Source of the DNA: Flavobacterium tistrianum
GTDB lineage: Bacteria; Bacteroidota; Bacteroidia; Flavobacteriales; Flavobacteriaceae
NCBI RefSeq assembly: GCF_003254545.1
Contig: NZ_QJRH01000073.1
Location: 603,106-667,105, forward strand
Length of the DNA stretch: 64,000 bases
Direction of reading: 5' to 3'
Positions 8,631-16,827 of the stretch are shown here, one piece after another. Made by a program: the position numbers and the translations under genes. Every line of letters begins with the position of its first letter. Positions within the stretch are counted from its first letter, which is position 1. The notes beneath the pieces were generated by a model that was given only the letters and a program-made list of their open reading frames with translations, had not been told where the DNA came from and did not search any database.

Positions 8631-9947
8631 ATGAAAACAAAACTTATATTATTAGCATTGCTTTTACCTTGCTCCTTTTTGTTTGCTCAAAATTACTTTA
8701 TGAGCGCACCTGAAGGATTTGGCGCTTCTGCGATTGGCGGAGGAAGCGCAACTCCTGTTACTGTAACTACTCTAGCCGATTTAACAGCAAAACTGAAATT
8801 GACCACTCCGCAAGTAATTTTAGTTTCAGGAACTATTAATTGCACGTACACAAGTTTGCTCGTAAATGACAAAACCATAATCGGCCTTCCGGGTGCTAGA
8901 TTAGTAAATCTAGATCAAACCGCAACGGGTTCGGGAATTTTGAGTTTAAAACCTGGGTCGAATAATATTATCATTAGGAATTTAATTTTTGAAGGCCCTG
9001 GCGCTTATGATGTCGATGGACGTGATAACCTAACTTCTGAAGCAACGAATCTTTGGGTCGATCACTGTGAATTTCAAGATGGAATGGATGGCAATTTTGA
9101 CAATAAAGGTGCCGCTGATAACGTAACAGTTTCTTGGTGTAAATTTATTTACTTGAAAGCTCCAAAAGCTGGAGGTTCTGGCGGAGCCGATGATCACCGT
9201 TTTTCTGATTTAGTTGGCTCTTCTAAAACCGACGCTCCTGCCGACGGACATTACAGTATTACTTTTAAAGACTGTTATTGGGCTGAAGGCTGTAAAGAGA
9301 GAATGCCAAGAGCCAGAAATGCTGAACTTCATATTTTAAATTGTTATTATAATACGTCTGTTTCGGGTTCGTTAGCCATTGGTTTAGGTGGCGGAAGCAA
9401 CAATACAAGTTGTTATGTAGAAGGAACTGACTTTGCTAAAATCGGAACTGCTTTTAAAAATTATATAAGCACTGATGGCGGAACAATTGGAATTGCTTTT
9501 TCAGATTGCTTGAATGCGCCTGCAAATTCAGGAACGCCAGTAACAAAACCTTCGTACACTTATAGCGTTCTGCCAATTGGTAATGTTGCGGGATATATTT
9601 CAAATGCTACATGCGGAGCCGGAGCAACGCTTCAGGTTACCGCTCAAGGCGTTCTTTCTACAAGCTGTAATAATTTAGGACTTAATGAAAATGCAAATAA
9701 TCTGGATTTGAAGTATTATCCATCAGTTATAAATCGCCTTTTGAATATTGATTTTTCAAGTTCTGATAATGGTTTAGCAGAAGTGAATTTATTTTCTTCT
9801 AATGGATCAAAAATTTATTCACATTCTCAAAATGTTTCTCCAGACGAAAAATTAGAATTAAACGTCGGAAATCTTGCAAAAGGCATTTATGTGTGCAAAG
9901 TACAAATTGACAATCGAAGCAAAACATTTAAACTAGTAAAAAACTAA
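8631..9947 (+). CDS. secreted pectate lyase with T9SS sorting tail
   Basis: The 438-residue enzyme starts with a signal peptide (MKTKLILLALLLPCSFLFAQ). A right-handed beta-helix follows, of the polysaccharide lyase 1 type: NNIIIRNLIFEGPG, NLWVDHCEF, the calcium-binding Asp region (FQDGMDGNFDNKGAADNVTV) and the catalytic-arginine stretch KERMPRARNAELHI. It cleaves polygalacturonate by beta-elimination. The last 80 residues (LNENANNLDLKYYPSVINRL to KTFKLVKN) are a type A T9SS C-terminal domain, so the enzyme should be secreted through the outer membrane. It stands alone with a controlled promoter and a terminator. Confidence 0.9.
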   Translation: MKTKLILLALLLPCSFLFAQNYFMSAPEGFGASAIGGGSATPVTVTTLADLTAKLKLTTPQVILVSGTINCTYTSLLVNDKTIIGLPGARLVNLDQTATGSGILSLKPGSNNIIIRNLIFEGPGAYDVDGRDNLTSEATNLWVDHCEFQDGMDGNFDNKGAADNVTVSWCKFIYLKAPKAGGSGGADDHRFSDLVGSSKTDAPADGHYSITFKDCYWAEGCKERMPRARNAELHILNCYYNTSVSGSLAIGLGGGSNNTSCYVEGTDFAKIGTAFKNYISTDGGTIGIAFSDCLNAPANSGTPVTKPSYTYSVLPIGNVAGYISNATCGAGATLQVTAQGVLSTSCNNLGLNENANNLDLKYYPSVINRLLNIDFSSSDNGLAEVNLFSSNGSKIYSHSQNVSPDEKLELNVGNLAKGIYVCKVQIDNRSKTFKLVKN

Positions 9948-9963
9948 TTCTTCTATAAATCAA

Positions 9964-9993
9964 AAGGTCATTGAACAAATCAATGACCTTTTT
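9964..9993 (+). terminator. pectate lyase terminator
   Basis: AAGGTCATTGA (9964-9974) pairs with TCAATGACCTT (9980-9990), followed by T residues, 17 bases after the stop codon. The stem could also serve the convergent argH. Confidence 0.85.
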
Positions 9994-10028
9994 ACTTTTT
10001 ACATTTCACTTTTTACATCTTACAGAAA

Positions 10029-11309
10029 TTAAAAAGCTGCTTTCATTTTATCTTTTATCGCATCAAGGCATAAATTATTAATACTGCCTTCGTGCGTGTG
10101 TTTTGTCTCTTTTGGAGATTTGTACGTTCCAGCTTCCAATTGTTCGGCAACAGCTTTGTACGCATCTCTAAACGGCATTCCTGCAACCACCATTTCGTTT
10201 AAAGTATCTACTGTAAACAAATAATCATATTTTTTATCTTCTAAAATATGATCCTTTACCGTAATATCTTTTATTGAGAAAATTGCAATATCTAAACAAG
10301 CTTTTAGGTTTTGAATCGCTGGAAACAAACCTTCTTTTAAAAGCTGTAAATCTCTGTGATAGCCGCTTGGAAGATTATTAGTAATTAAAGTGATTTCGTA
10401 AGGAAGCGCCTGAATCTTATTGCATTTTCCTCTGATTAATTCGAAAACATCCGGATTTTTCTTGTGAGGCATAATACTAGAACCTGTTGTAAGATGCGCT
10501 GGAAGACCAATAAAATCAAAGTTCTGGCTCATGTACAAACAAACGTCCATTGCAAATTTTGATAACGTTCCAGCAACGCTCGTCATAGCAAACGCAACTG
10601 TTTTCTCAGCTTTTCCACGACTCATTTGTGCAGCAACAGCATTGTATTTCAAAGTTTCAAAACCTAATTCCTGTGTTGTAAATGTTCTGTTGATTGGAAA
10701 TGAGCTTCCGTAACCCGCAGCAGAACCTAACGGATTCTGATCTACAATTTTTGAAGCTGCGTTCAGCATTGTAATATCATCAATCAGACTTTCAGCGTAA
10801 GCAGAAAACCACATTCCGAAAGACGATGGCATTGCGATTTGCAAATGCGTATAGCCTGGCAATAAAATGTTTTGATGTTTTTCTGCCGATTCCATCAACA
10901 AGTCAAAAAGTGTTTTAACCTGCTCTTTTATTGCTTTTAATTCGTCTTTTAAATACAAATGAACATCTACTAAAACCTGATCATTACGAGAACGCGCGGT
11001 GTGGATTTTCTTTCCAGCATCGCCTAGTTTTACAGTTAAAAGATATTCTATTTTGGAATGTACGTCTTCAAAACTGTCTTCGATTTCGAAATTTCCAACT
11101 ACAATATCCGCAATAATTTCGTTTAAAGCATCAACTAAAGATGTTGTTTCTTCTGAAGTTAACAAACCAATTTGCCCAAGCATTTTAGCATGAGCGATTG
11201 AACCTAAAGCATCGTATTTTGCTAGAACCAAATCCAGTTCACGATCGTTTCCAACGGTGAATTGTTCGATTTGTTTATCTGTTGGTATTCCTTTTTCCCA
11301 AAGTTTCAT
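10029..11309 (-). CDS. argH: argininosuccinate lyase
   Basis: ArgH splits argininosuccinate into arginine and fumarate, the last step of the pathway. Diagnostic stretches are SRNDQVLVDVHLYLKDE, GYTHLQIAMPSSFGMW, the DQNPLGSAAGYGS loop and the superfamily signature GSSIMPHKKNPD carrying the catalytic serine. At 426 residues it is slightly shorter than the common 450-470, mostly at the C-terminus. It is the last gene of the minus-strand arginine cluster, separated from argE by a palindromic repeat. Confidence 0.96.
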   Translation of the reverse strand: MKLWEKGIPTDKQIEQFTVGNDRELDLVLAKYDALGSIAHAKMLGQIGLLTSEETTSLVDALNEIIADIVVGNFEIEDSFEDVHSKIEYLLTVKLGDAGKKIHTARSRNDQVLVDVHLYLKDELKAIKEQVKTLFDLLMESAEKHQNILLPGYTHLQIAMPSSFGMWFSAYAESLIDDITMLNAASKIVDQNPLGSAAGYGSSFPINRTFTTQELGFETLKYNAVAAQMSRGKAEKTVAFAMTSVAGTLSKFAMDVCLYMSQNFDFIGLPAHLTTGSSIMPHKKNPDVFELIRGKCNKIQALPYEITLITNNLPSGYHRDLQLLKEGLFPAIQNLKACLDIAIFSIKDITVKDHILEDKKYDYLFTVDTLNEMVVAGMPFRDAYKAVAEQLEAGTYKSPKETKHTHEGSINNLCLDAIKDKMKAAF

Positions 11310-11326
11310 AGGTTATGTTTTTTTTT

Positions 11327-11437
11327 CGCCACGAATTCACGAATTGTTTTTTAAAATCTTTTCGATTATTTTTTTCGAATTAATTCGAATTAATATTTCA
11401 TTTTTGATAGTAAAAAATAATTCGTGAATTCGTGGCG
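11327..11437. repeat. GCCACGAATTC palindromic repeat, copy B, in the argE-argH spacer
   Basis: CGCCACGAATTCACGAATT (11327-11345) and its exact inverse (11419-11437) enclose 73 AT-rich bases. The arms are identical to copy A at 6091-6153. In mRNA this would make a 19-bp stem between argE and argH, which could stabilise the upstream message or attenuate argH. Confidence 0.9.
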
Positions 11438-11449
11438 GTTTTTCTTTTC

Positions 11450-12520
11450 TTATAATTTAAAGAAACCGGTTAGTATTTTGATATACAGGTCGACTCCTTC
11501 TACAATTTCATTTACAAAAATAAATTCATCTGCTGAATGCGAACGCAATGTTTCTCCTGGTCCTAATTTCAAAGACTGACAGCTTAAAACCGATTGATCT
11601 GAAAGTGTTGGTGAACCATAAGTTGTTCTTCCTAATGAAATTCCTGCCTGAACCAAACCATGCTCGATTGGAATAGACGATGAATTCAAGTGCATAGATC
11701 TTGGTGTTACTTCGGCATTTACGTTTGCTTTTACAACTTCCAAAATTTCAGCGTTAGTGTAACGATCTGTTACACGAATATCCACAACCAAATCACATTC
11801 TGAAGGCACAACATTATGTTGTTTTCCAGCATTAATCTGGGTTACAGTCATTTTTACAGGACCTAAAACGTCTGAAATTTTGTCGAACTTATAGTTTTTA
11901 AACCATTCCATTACCGGAATTGATTTGTATAAAGCATTATCATCGTTTTGATGCGCCGCATGGCTTGCTGTTCCTTTTACTTTTACATCTAAAACCAAAA
12001 GACCTTTTTCTGCAACTGCTAATTGCATTAAAGTCGGTTCACCCACAATTGCGCAATCCAATTCTGGCAAGTGTTTTAAAACGCTGTTTAAACCATTTTT
12101 CCCGCTGCTTTCTTCTTCTGCCGAAGCAACGATAACAATATTGTGCGATAAATTTTGGTTTTCGTAAAAATATACAAATGTTGCCAATAAAGACACTAGA
12201 CATCCTCCGGCATCATTACTTCCTAAACCGAATAATTTACCGTCTTTTTCAATTGCCTTAAACGGATCGTTAGTGTAGGCTTGATTTGGTCTTACGGTAT
12301 CGTGATGTGAGTTTAATAAAAGTGTTGGTTTGTTTTCGTCGAAATATTTGTTGAAAGCCCACACATTGTTGTTTTCTCTCTTGAATGGAATTTCATTCTG
12401 ATTGAACCAATTTTCGATTAAAAGAGCCGTTTGATCTTCTTCACTTGAAAATGAAGGGGCTTCGATTAGACTTTTTAATAAACTAATTGCTTCTTGGGTA
12501 AGCGTATCTATATTTTTCAT
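11450..12520 (-). CDS. argE: M20-family N-acyl-citrulline/ornithine deacylase (ArgE-type)
   Basis: The 356-residue M20 metallopeptidase-fold protein shows the metal ligands and catalytic acids: NSHHDTVRP, GSNDAGG, ASAEEESSGKNG and GEPT, with the dimerisation lid in between (GTASHAAHQNDDNAL). It lies beside argF' and argB. In Bacteroidetes, carbamoylation occurs on acylornithine, so the likely substrate is N-acetyl- or N-succinylcitrulline rather than acetylornithine. That last point is inference from pathway logic. The enzyme is cytosolic. Confidence 0.88.
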   Translation of the reverse strand: MKNIDTLTQEAISLLKSLIEAPSFSSEEDQTALLIENWFNQNEIPFKRENNNVWAFNKYFDENKPTLLLNSHHDTVRPNQAYTNDPFKAIEKDGKLFGLGSNDAGGCLVSLLATFVYFYENQNLSHNIVIVASAEEESSGKNGLNSVLKHLPELDCAIVGEPTLMQLAVAEKGLLVLDVKVKGTASHAAHQNDDNALYKSIPVMEWFKNYKFDKISDVLGPVKMTVTQINAGKQHNVVPSECDLVVDIRVTDRYTNAEILEVVKANVNAEVTPRSMHLNSSSIPIEHGLVQAGISLGRTTYGSPTLSDQSVLSCQSLKLGPGETLRSHSADEFIFVNEIVEGVDLYIKILTGFFKL

Positions 12521-12530
12521 TTCTATTAGG

Positions 12531-12791
12531 TACTGAGATGCTAAGATTCTAAGGTTCTAAGTTTTTTCTAAACTTATGTCACTATAGTCAATCTTAACCT
12601 AAATTTAATTGGCGCAAATTTCTTAAATTAATATTTAAAAGTACTGCGCAACTCTCTTTTTTTGCCACTAATTACACGAATTTTCGCAAATTATTTTTTT
12701 GTTTTAGATTTAAAATCAAAATGAACTTTTTAATGTTTATCTAAAATTATTTTCTCTTTTAACAGCAAAAATCAAAGTCAATTCGTGGCAA
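12531..12791. repeat. argB-argE spacer: octamer array plus degraded palindrome
   Basis: Four in-phase octamers (TACTGAGA, TGCTAAGA, TTCTAAGG, TTCTAAGT) occupy 12531-12562. Further right, TTGCCACTAATTACACGAA (from 12662) and AATTCGTGGCAA (12780-12791) form a degraded inverted copy of the GCCACGAATTC element. No gene is visible in this 277-base spacer. Confidence 0.75.
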
Positions 12792-12797
12792 CATTTT

Positions 12798-13574
12798 TTA
12801 CAATGTAATTGTTGTATGTGGAATATCTGAATTTTGAAGCATTTTGTGATGTCCAATTTTGATTTTCTGAACACCTCTTGATAAACTATTGAAACAGTTA
12901 TCCAATTTTGGAATCATTCCGGAATGAATTACTTTTTCTTCTTTTAGTTTTTGATATAAAGCTTCATTTATTTCTGTTATTACAGATGAATCATCTTCTG
13001 AATCTTGTAAAACGCCTTGTTTTTCGAAACAATAAGTCAGCGTAACATCAAAAACTTCAGATAAAGCAATTGATAGTTCACTTGCGATTGTATCAGCATT
13101 GGTGTTTAACAATTGTCCGTTTTTGTCGTGTGTAATAGCACAGAAAACGGGAACAACTCCAGCTTCTAATAAAGTCGCTAATAATTTTGTGTTTACTTGT
13201 TTTACATCGCCTACAAATCCGTAATCGATTGTTGGGTGGTTTCTTTTCGTTGATTGAATTAAATTTCCGTCAGCACCAGAAAAACCAATTGCGTTATTGT
13301 CTTTTGCCTGCAATTGCGCTACAATATGTTTGTTGATTTGTCCGGCATAAATCATCACGACAACATCAAGCATTGGAGCATCTGTAATTCGGCGTCCGTC
13401 AATCATTTGCGGAACTAATCCAATACTCTGCGCCATTTTCGTAGCCGATTTTCCACCTCCGTGAACTAAAACTTTATAGCCTTCTATTTTAGCAAAATCG
13501 GTTAAGAATTGTTCTAATTCTGCTGGATTATCGATGATGTTTCCACCTATTTTGATTACGGTAACTTTTTTCAT
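12798..13574 (-). CDS. argB: N-acylglutamate kinase
   Basis: This amino acid kinase of 258 residues phosphorylates N-acetyl- or N-succinylglutamate. It begins VTVIKIGGNIIDN, has the glycine-rich VHGGGKSATKMA loop that binds substrate, the RITDAPMLDVVVMIYAG stretch and the nucleotide-site NTNADTIASELS. It lacks the N-terminal arginine-feedback helix of hexameric kinases, so it is probably a dimer insensitive to arginine, as in E. coli. Gene order after argF' supports the call. The acyl group is not decided by the sequence. Confidence 0.93.
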   Translation of the reverse strand: MKKVTVIKIGGNIIDNPAELEQFLTDFAKIEGYKVLVHGGGKSATKMAQSIGLVPQMIDGRRITDAPMLDVVVMIYAGQINKHIVAQLQAKDNNAIGFSGADGNLIQSTKRNHPTIDYGFVGDVKQVNTKLLATLLEAGVVPVFCAITHDKNGQLLNTNADTIASELSIALSEVFDVTLTYCFEKQGVLQDSEDDSSVITEINEALYQKLKEEKVIHSGMIPKLDNCFNSLSRGVQKIKIGHHKMLQNSDIPHTTITL

Positions 13575-13578
13575 GAGG

Positions 13579-13659
13579 TACTAAGTTGCTAAGGTTCTAA
13601 GGGACTAAGGCTTTTGTTAGGCAAGTTCCTTAGCATCTTAGAAACTTAGAACCTTAGCA
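13579..13659. repeat. inverted octamer arrays in the argF'-argB spacer
   Basis: Octamers TACTAAGT, TGCTAAGG, TTCTAAGG and GACTAAGG (13579-13610) are followed, in opposite orientation, by four more units (13628-13659), so the spacer can fold into a hairpin of about 32 bases per arm with mismatches. The same octamer family is found at 12531, 15472 and 21331. Confidence 0.85.
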
Positions 13660-13669
13660 CCTCAAAAAA

Positions 13670-14623
13670 CTATATTTTTTTAAGAATCTTTTGTAAAACT
13701 AATTGCGCAGAATACGTTCTATTATTTGCTTGTTCAATTACAATTGAATTTTCTCCATCTAAAACTTCATCAGTAACAATTACATTACGACGAACCGGAA
13801 GACAGTGCATGAATTTTCCGTTGTTGGTTAAAGCCATTTTTTCAGCTGTTACTGTCCAATTTGGATCGCTGTTGGTTACTTTTCCGTAATCGTTGAAATT
13901 ACTCCAATTTTTAACATAAACGAAATCGGCATTTTCGAAAGCTTTGTCTTGATCATATTCTATTTTACAATCTTGTGTGATTTCTGGACTTAGTTCGTAA
14001 CCCTCTGGATGCGTGATTACAAAATCCATATCTTTTTGCATCTGCATCATTTCTACGAATGAATTAGCAACTGCCTGCGGTAATGCTTTTGGATGTGGCG
14101 CCCACGAAAGAACAACTTTTGGTTTGTTTTTGTGTCTAGGCTTGAATTCTTCCATTGTAATTGCATCTGCCAACGACTGTAATGGGTGACGAATAGCACT
14201 TTCCATATTTACGATTGGCACTGTAGCGTATTTCAAAAATCCTGAAATTACAGTTTCTTGATAATCTTTTTCTTTATCAACCAAACCTGCGAAAGCACGA
14301 ATCGCAATAATATCACAGTATTGCGAAACTACTTCTGCAGCTTCTTTGATGTGTTCTGAAGCACCAGAATTCATTACCGCTCCGTCTTCAAATTCTAATG
14401 TCCATCCTTCGTTGGTAAAATTCATTACCATAACGTTCATTCCTAAGTTCATGGCCGCTTTTTGAGTACTCAAACGCGTTCTTAAACTCGGATTGAAGAA
14501 TAACATTCCAAGAGTTTTATTCTTCCCTAAACTCTGATTTTTAAGCGGATTCTTTTTGATTTTGATCGCTTGTTTTACCCATTTTGATAATGAGCTGATG
14601 TCTTTTATTGAAATATAGTTCAT
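13670..14623 (-). CDS. argF': N-acylornithine carbamoyltransferase (ArgF'-type)
   Basis: The 317-residue transcarbamylase has the carbamoyl phosphate loop FFNPSLRTRLSTQKAA and the HPLQSLAD motif. It also has the long WAPHPKALPQAV loop seen in the acetyl/succinylornithine enzymes and absent from ordinary ornithine transcarbamylase, and HCLPVRRNVIVTDE near the end. It should act on N-succinyl- or N-acetylornithine, as in Bacteroides fragilis and Xanthomonas. At the position that decides between them (Pro in the succinyl enzyme, Glu in the acetyl enzyme, by my recollection) it carries Ser89 in NSGASEHIKEA. Substrate is therefore open. Confidence 0.9.
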   Translation of the reverse strand: MNYISIKDISSLSKWVKQAIKIKKNPLKNQSLGKNKTLGMLFFNPSLRTRLSTQKAAMNLGMNVMVMNFTNEGWTLEFEDGAVMNSGASEHIKEAAEVVSQYCDIIAIRAFAGLVDKEKDYQETVISGFLKYATVPIVNMESAIRHPLQSLADAITMEEFKPRHKNKPKVVLSWAPHPKALPQAVANSFVEMMQMQKDMDFVITHPEGYELSPEITQDCKIEYDQDKAFENADFVYVKNWSNFNDYGKVTNSDPNWTVTAEKMALTNNGKFMHCLPVRRNVIVTDEVLDGENSIVIEQANNRTYSAQLVLQKILKKI

Positions 14624-14635
14624 GTTTTTTTAATT

Positions 14636-14690
14636 AGAAAATTTGATAATTTGATAATTAGATAATTGTGTCATTTTCTAATTATCTAAT
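14636..14690. repeat. quasi-palindromic proB-argF' spacer
   Basis: Short words of the type GATAATT/AATTATC are repeated, and AATTAGATAATT is inverted as AATTATCTAATT around TGTCATTTTCT. The spacer can form a hairpin but holds no gene. Confidence 0.7.
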
Positions 14691-14697
14691 TGACTCA

Positions 14698-15459
14698 TTA
14701 AATTATTTTAGTAAATGGAATTTCGTCTTTCAGTGCCCGCAAAATAAAATTATCATTCAGCCCGTTAACTATCCAAGTTTCTATGTTTGCTGCTTTTGCA
14801 ATTCCTGCTGCTTCGATTTTGGACTGCATTCCTCCAGTTCCGTGTGATGATTTTGAATCTCCGATTTCTTTTTCGAGCGATTTTAAATCATTTACCAATT
14901 TAATCGTTTCCGGAACTTCGTTATGAATGGATTCTTTGGTATAAATTCCGTTTGTATTCGTTGCAATAATCAGAATATCAACATTTAAAAGAACCGCCGT
15001 TAAAGCCGCTAATTTGTCATTATCTCCGAATCGAATCTCATCTGTCGCCACGGTATCATTTTCATTGATAATCGGAATGTAATTGTTTTTAACCAATACA
15101 TTAATGGTGTTTACAATGTTCTTTTTGGTCTGCTCCTTTTCAAAATCAGAATAAGAAAGTAAACACTGAGAAGTATTCAATCCTAAATCCTTAAAATTTT
15201 CATTGTAAATCCGCATTAAATGTGGCTGTCCGATTGAAGCTAAAGCTTGTTTTACAAAAACATCTTTATCTTGATTATCCAGTTTTACAAATTGTTTTGC
15301 CGCCGCAATTGCTCCTGAACTCACTATGATAAATTCGTATTCGTCGTTCAGAGTTGCAATCTGTATTCCAAGGTCTTCAATCTTTCCCCGCGAAATATGA
15401 TTGGTTTCTTTGGTTAAAGTATTACTTCCTATTTTTAATAAAATTCTCTTTTTTGCCAT
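14698..15459 (-). CDS. proB: glutamate 5-kinase without PUA domain
   Basis: ProB makes glutamyl-5-phosphate, the first proline step. The 253-residue protein has KRILLKIGSNTLT, the IIVSSGAIAAAKQ loop, INENDTVATDEIRFGDNDKL and GTGGMQSKIEAA, all signatures of the kinase domain. It stops there: the C-terminal PUA domain found in the 367-residue E. coli enzyme is absent. PUA-less forms exist in other bacteria, so this is not a truncation. It lies directly after proA within the arginine cluster, so proline and arginine synthesis may be co-expressed. Confidence 0.93.
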   Translation of the reverse strand: MAKKRILLKIGSNTLTKETNHISRGKIEDLGIQIATLNDEYEFIIVSSGAIAAAKQFVKLDNQDKDVFVKQALASIGQPHLMRIYNENFKDLGLNTSQCLLSYSDFEKEQTKKNIVNTINVLVKNNYIPIINENDTVATDEIRFGDNDKLAALTAVLLNVDILIIATNTNGIYTKESIHNEVPETIKLVNDLKSLEKEIGDSKSSHGTGGMQSKIEAAGIAKAANIETWIVNGLNDNFILRALKDEIPFTKII

Positions 15460-15471
15460 TTCTTTAAAAGA

Positions 15472-15541
15472 TACTAAGGTTCTAAGATGCTAAGATTCTA
15501 AGCTTTTTATAGAATTATCTAATTGCCTCAATTATCAAATT
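15472..15541. repeat. octamer array and palindromic words in the proA-proB spacer
   Basis: TACTAAGG, TTCTAAGA, TGCTAAGA and TTCTAAGC run in phase at 15472-15503. After this come repeated ATTATC/CAATTATC words up to about 15541. This is the third octamer array in this cluster. Confidence 0.78.
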
Positions 15542-15548
15542 ATCTCAA

Positions 15549-16742
15549 TTATCTAATCTGTCCTTCTCCGTAAACGTACCATTTATTGGTTACCAAATGC
15601 TGTAAACCAATTGGACCTCTTTGATGCAATTTATCTGTACTTATCGCTAATTCTCCACCTAAACCAAATTGTCCTCCATCTGTGAATCTGGTTGAAGCAT
15701 TTTGATAAACTGCTGCGGCATCTATCGATTCCATAAACTGCTGAGCAGCTTCGTTATCTCTTGTAATAATTGCTGCAGAATGTCCTCCGCAGTATTTATT
15801 AATCATATCAATGGCATGTTCCTGAGAATCAATTGTTCCGATTACGATTTTATAATCTAAGAATTCTTCGTACCAAATATCTTCGTTCTCGATGGTTTTG
15901 GTATTTTCGAAATTCTCTAACGATTTGTCGACAATTACTTCCACTTTTGATTCGACTAGAGCTTCAATCAACATTGCTGCGAAACCTTCAAAATTGGGCA
16001 GTTTAGAATCTATTAAAACTTTATCCAGAGCATTACAAGCCGAAATTTTAGATGTTTTAGCATTTAAAATTACTTTTAACGCCAAATCAGTATCTGCCTT
16101 TTCATGAACGTAAACAAAATTATTTCCTCGTCCGCTTACGATTACTGGGCAAGTCGCATGCGCTTTTACGAATTCAATTAGTTTTTCGCCTCCTCGCGGA
16201 ACTATTAAATCGACTTTTTGAGTTGGTTTTTCTAAAAATGCCTGAGTTTCTGTTCTGTTATAGTTCAGATATTCTACCCAGTCTTTTGAAACTCCATTTT
16301 CTTCTAAAGCTTTATGCCAAAGACTTACGATTTTCAAGTTTGATTTTAAAGACTCTTTTCCTCCTTTTAATAAAATCTTATTTCCAGATTTAAAAGCAAT
16401 TCCGCCCGCTTCGATTGTAACATCTGGACGAGATTCATAAATAATTAAAATCGTTCCGAAAGCAGCTGTTTTATTCACTACTTTAATTCCATTATCATGA
16501 GTAAAATGAAAACGCTCAATACCGATGGGATCTTCCTGTGAAGCTAACTGATTAAGCGATAAAATCATTTCATCTACTTTTTTATCATCTACTTTCAGGC
16601 GTTCTTCCATCGCTAAATCTGAACCGTCGTAATCAGTAAGATCTTCTTGATTGGTCAAGATTATCTCATTCCGCTCCTGTTCGACCAGCTTTGCCATAGT
16701 CCGCAAAACAGCGTTGCGTGTTTCAATTGATAATGGTTTCAT
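15549..16742 (-). CDS. proA: gamma-glutamyl phosphate reductase
   Basis: ProA reduces glutamyl-5-phosphate to the semialdehyde. The 397-residue protein is an aldehyde-dehydrogenase relative with IIYESRPDVTIEAGGIAFKS, the LIVPRGGEKLIEFV nucleotide region and the catalytic cysteine in SKISACNALDKVLI. The C-terminal FTDGGQFGLGGELAISTDKL stretch is diagnostic. It lies upstream of proB, an order opposite to E. coli proBA. Length is normal. Confidence 0.96.
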   Translation of the reverse strand: MKPLSIETRNAVLRTMAKLVEQERNEIILTNQEDLTDYDGSDLAMEERLKVDDKKVDEMILSLNQLASQEDPIGIERFHFTHDNGIKVVNKTAAFGTILIIYESRPDVTIEAGGIAFKSGNKILLKGGKESLKSNLKIVSLWHKALEENGVSKDWVEYLNYNRTETQAFLEKPTQKVDLIVPRGGEKLIEFVKAHATCPVIVSGRGNNFVYVHEKADTDLALKVILNAKTSKISACNALDKVLIDSKLPNFEGFAAMLIEALVESKVEVIVDKSLENFENTKTIENEDIWYEEFLDYKIVIGTIDSQEHAIDMINKYCGGHSAAIITRDNEAAQQFMESIDAAAVYQNASTRFTDGGQFGLGGELAISTDKLHQRGPIGLQHLVTNKWYVYGEGQIR

Positions 16743-16768
16743 TTTTTTAGTTTAATTGGTTAATCGTC

Positions 16769-16810
16769 AATTCGTTTAATCGATTAACCAGTTAAACGAT
16801 TAAACGAATT
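16769..16810. repeat. 20-bp inverted repeat in the argD-proA spacer
   Basis: AATTCGTTTAATCGATTAAC (16769-16788) and GTTAAACGATTAAACGAATT (16791-16810) are inverse copies with one mismatch and a 2-base loop. As DNA this is a near-perfect cruciform; as RNA it is a strong hairpin. It is unrelated in word to the neighbouring spacer palindromes. Confidence 0.9.
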
Positions 16811-16827
16811 AACAGTGTAAGTCAAAC

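Noticed and set aside
14698..15459. Truncated proB
   Set aside because: The kinase domain is complete and PUA-less forms are known, so it is a natural short form.
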